Assembly: GCA_000469685.2 (NCBI GenBank) | Contig: LS997562.1 | Coordinates: 2,752,492-2,816,491 of the forward strand | Source of the DNA: Haemonchus contortus | Taxonomy: Eukaryota > Nematoda > Chromadorea > Rhabditida > Trichostrongylidae | DNA: 64,000 nucleotides | Direction of reading: 5' to 3' | Shown here: one piece after another, positions 62,791 to 64,000 of the stretch | Layout: each line of letters opens with the position of its first letter | Position numbering within the stretch: position 1 is the stretch's first letter | Translations under genes and position numbers: made by a program | Notes under the pieces: generated by a model | Told to the model about the DNA's origin: nothing | What the model saw: only the letters and a program-made list of their open reading frames with translations | Database searches by the model: none

Positions 62791-64000
62791 CTCTTACTTA
62801 ACAGAATCCTTATCTGGCTTTTTCATGATAGTTCGAAAATATGCTCTGACGGCTTTGGCAAAACCATTGAGGATAAGTCTTCCTGAACTGATTACGTTTG
62901 TGAGGCCTCGAAATGCTTGTCTGTTGAGAATTCGGAAATTTCTTACAAGTGAGACCCTCAGCTTCAGTTATGTTCAGTTTTAGAGAGAGAAAAAAAAACA
63001 GGCAACCGTCGATACCTATGTGAGATGTGTTTCCTGCCCTCAGATAACTCTCAAAGACCTTCCCGAGTAAATTAAACTCAAAAACACATATGCACATCTA
63101 AAGAATAGCAGCAACTTCAGGACGTCGGTCTTCGAGAAGTAACATTCATGAAGGGGGCCGATGTATGCTGAAAGGTAATAAATTAACTGGAAAAAGGGGT
63201 AACATTTTTCATTTGATGTAAACTAAGCGGCGTCCACAATTCAACTTAAGGATATTAATCAAGATCAGGGTATAGAGAGGTTGGGGGTGGTCTTGTCGGT
63301 TGAATATCAGAAAGCGAAGGGAATCAATTATCCATACAACGCTTAAATTCTTTGTATACCCTATTGTTACATAACCACTAGCGGGATCTTCGTTACTGGA
63401 CAGTCCCATTCCCGTCTGGGCAACTAAGCGGGGTTTTGTTGAAAGTTTCTGCGCTATCATTTTTCCTCTTCAACTAGACCGTAATCGATCGAACTATGTT
63501 ACTACCCGATCAGGATTTTCCCATTCCCATAACAAGGCGGACTCTAAAAGAAGACGGAACGTGGGGGTAAACTTTGGATCGGTTAGAAAGTACAGTAGTA
63601 CTCTTACATAGCTCTGGCATAATCACAATTCGAATTTTTAAGGACTTTTTACAATTCTATTTTCGACATCAGGAAGGCTTCTTGAATTTGAATTCCAACC
63701 AAATGCATGGAGGATAGAAAATGGGGGGATAACACTGGCAGTGGTGACCGCTTGAGGTTATACTTCCGTTACAGAGCTCGCTCATAATGATTTTAAAGCT
63801 CTACCTAATTAGACGCTGATGGGTAACCCTGGTGCTCTTTAGTACGACTAAGCTATGGGAGAAGGGCGTCTGGCGTCGAGCGTGGCTTGAATTCGGACTT
63901 TTCTTTTGTAGGTTTCAAGCATATCCATCACTTTGATGAAGCCCTCGCCAACTTTTCCTCGGTAAGACTCATGATTGACACTCCGTGAATTTTGACTCCT

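Larger units (their letters stand above)
61902..64000. other. Right end of window, no confident gene
   Basis: It contains a G-rich tract at 62275-62320, a short RTE-related fragment at 62700-62790, and anonymous AT-rich DNA. The exon-like block at 63912-63961 (see the orphan exon entry) is too short to call. Confidence 0.45.

Noticed and set aside
1..64000. CRISPR arrays, bacterial operons, ribosome binding sites
   Set aside because: The window has eukaryotic split genes and no regularly spaced direct repeats.

Overview
The window looks like nuclear DNA of a clade V (strongylid, hookworm-like) nematode. The genes are split into short exons with introns that are often 50-120 nt, and their closest recognisable relatives are nematode versions of RBBP6, FCP1 and an endosomal syntaxin. 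The surrounding DNA is filled with old Penelope, RTE, mariner, TTAA-type and SINE-like repeats. The species is inferred only from these features; no search was possible.

Layout. 1-13.7 kb: mostly gene-poor, with a decayed Penelope-like retroelement at 5.4-7.35 kb that begins in a 130-nt head-to-head palindrome, plus microsatellites and a 36-nt-arm hairpin at 9.5 kb. 13.7-35.2 kb: three plus-strand genes in a row. They are an RBBP6/rbpl-1-type E3 ligase (22 exons, 1206 codons, fully in frame), the RNA polymerase II CTD phosphatase fcp-1 (at least 13 exons), and a syntaxin-7/12-type t-SNARE (at least 7 exons, with a 5.2-kb last intron full of transposon debris). 35.2-64 kb: essentially no confident gene. 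It holds RTE fragments, a dense cluster of tRNA-like SINE copies (41-56 kb), a mariner remnant sitting inside one SINE copy, TTAA-flanked elements, G/C-rich tracts and a single plausible orphan exon at 57.5 kb.

The three genes act in separate housekeeping processes: ubiquitination coupled to mRNA 3' processing, Pol II recycling, and endosomal membrane fusion. Nothing in the sequence shows that they form one pathway, although the shared orientation would fit a loose gene cluster.

Two things stand out. (1) Reading fcp-1 and the syntaxin against their families needs nine single-base corrections. All nine are one base too many, and splice phases independently confirm most of them, whereas the neighbouring 3.6-kb RBBP6 coding sequence needs none. 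(2) Five of the 21 RBBP6 introns can only be read as GC-AG introns, a very high fraction. I did not find a clearly new biological system; the best candidates for follow-up are these two patterns and the SINE/TTAA element families.
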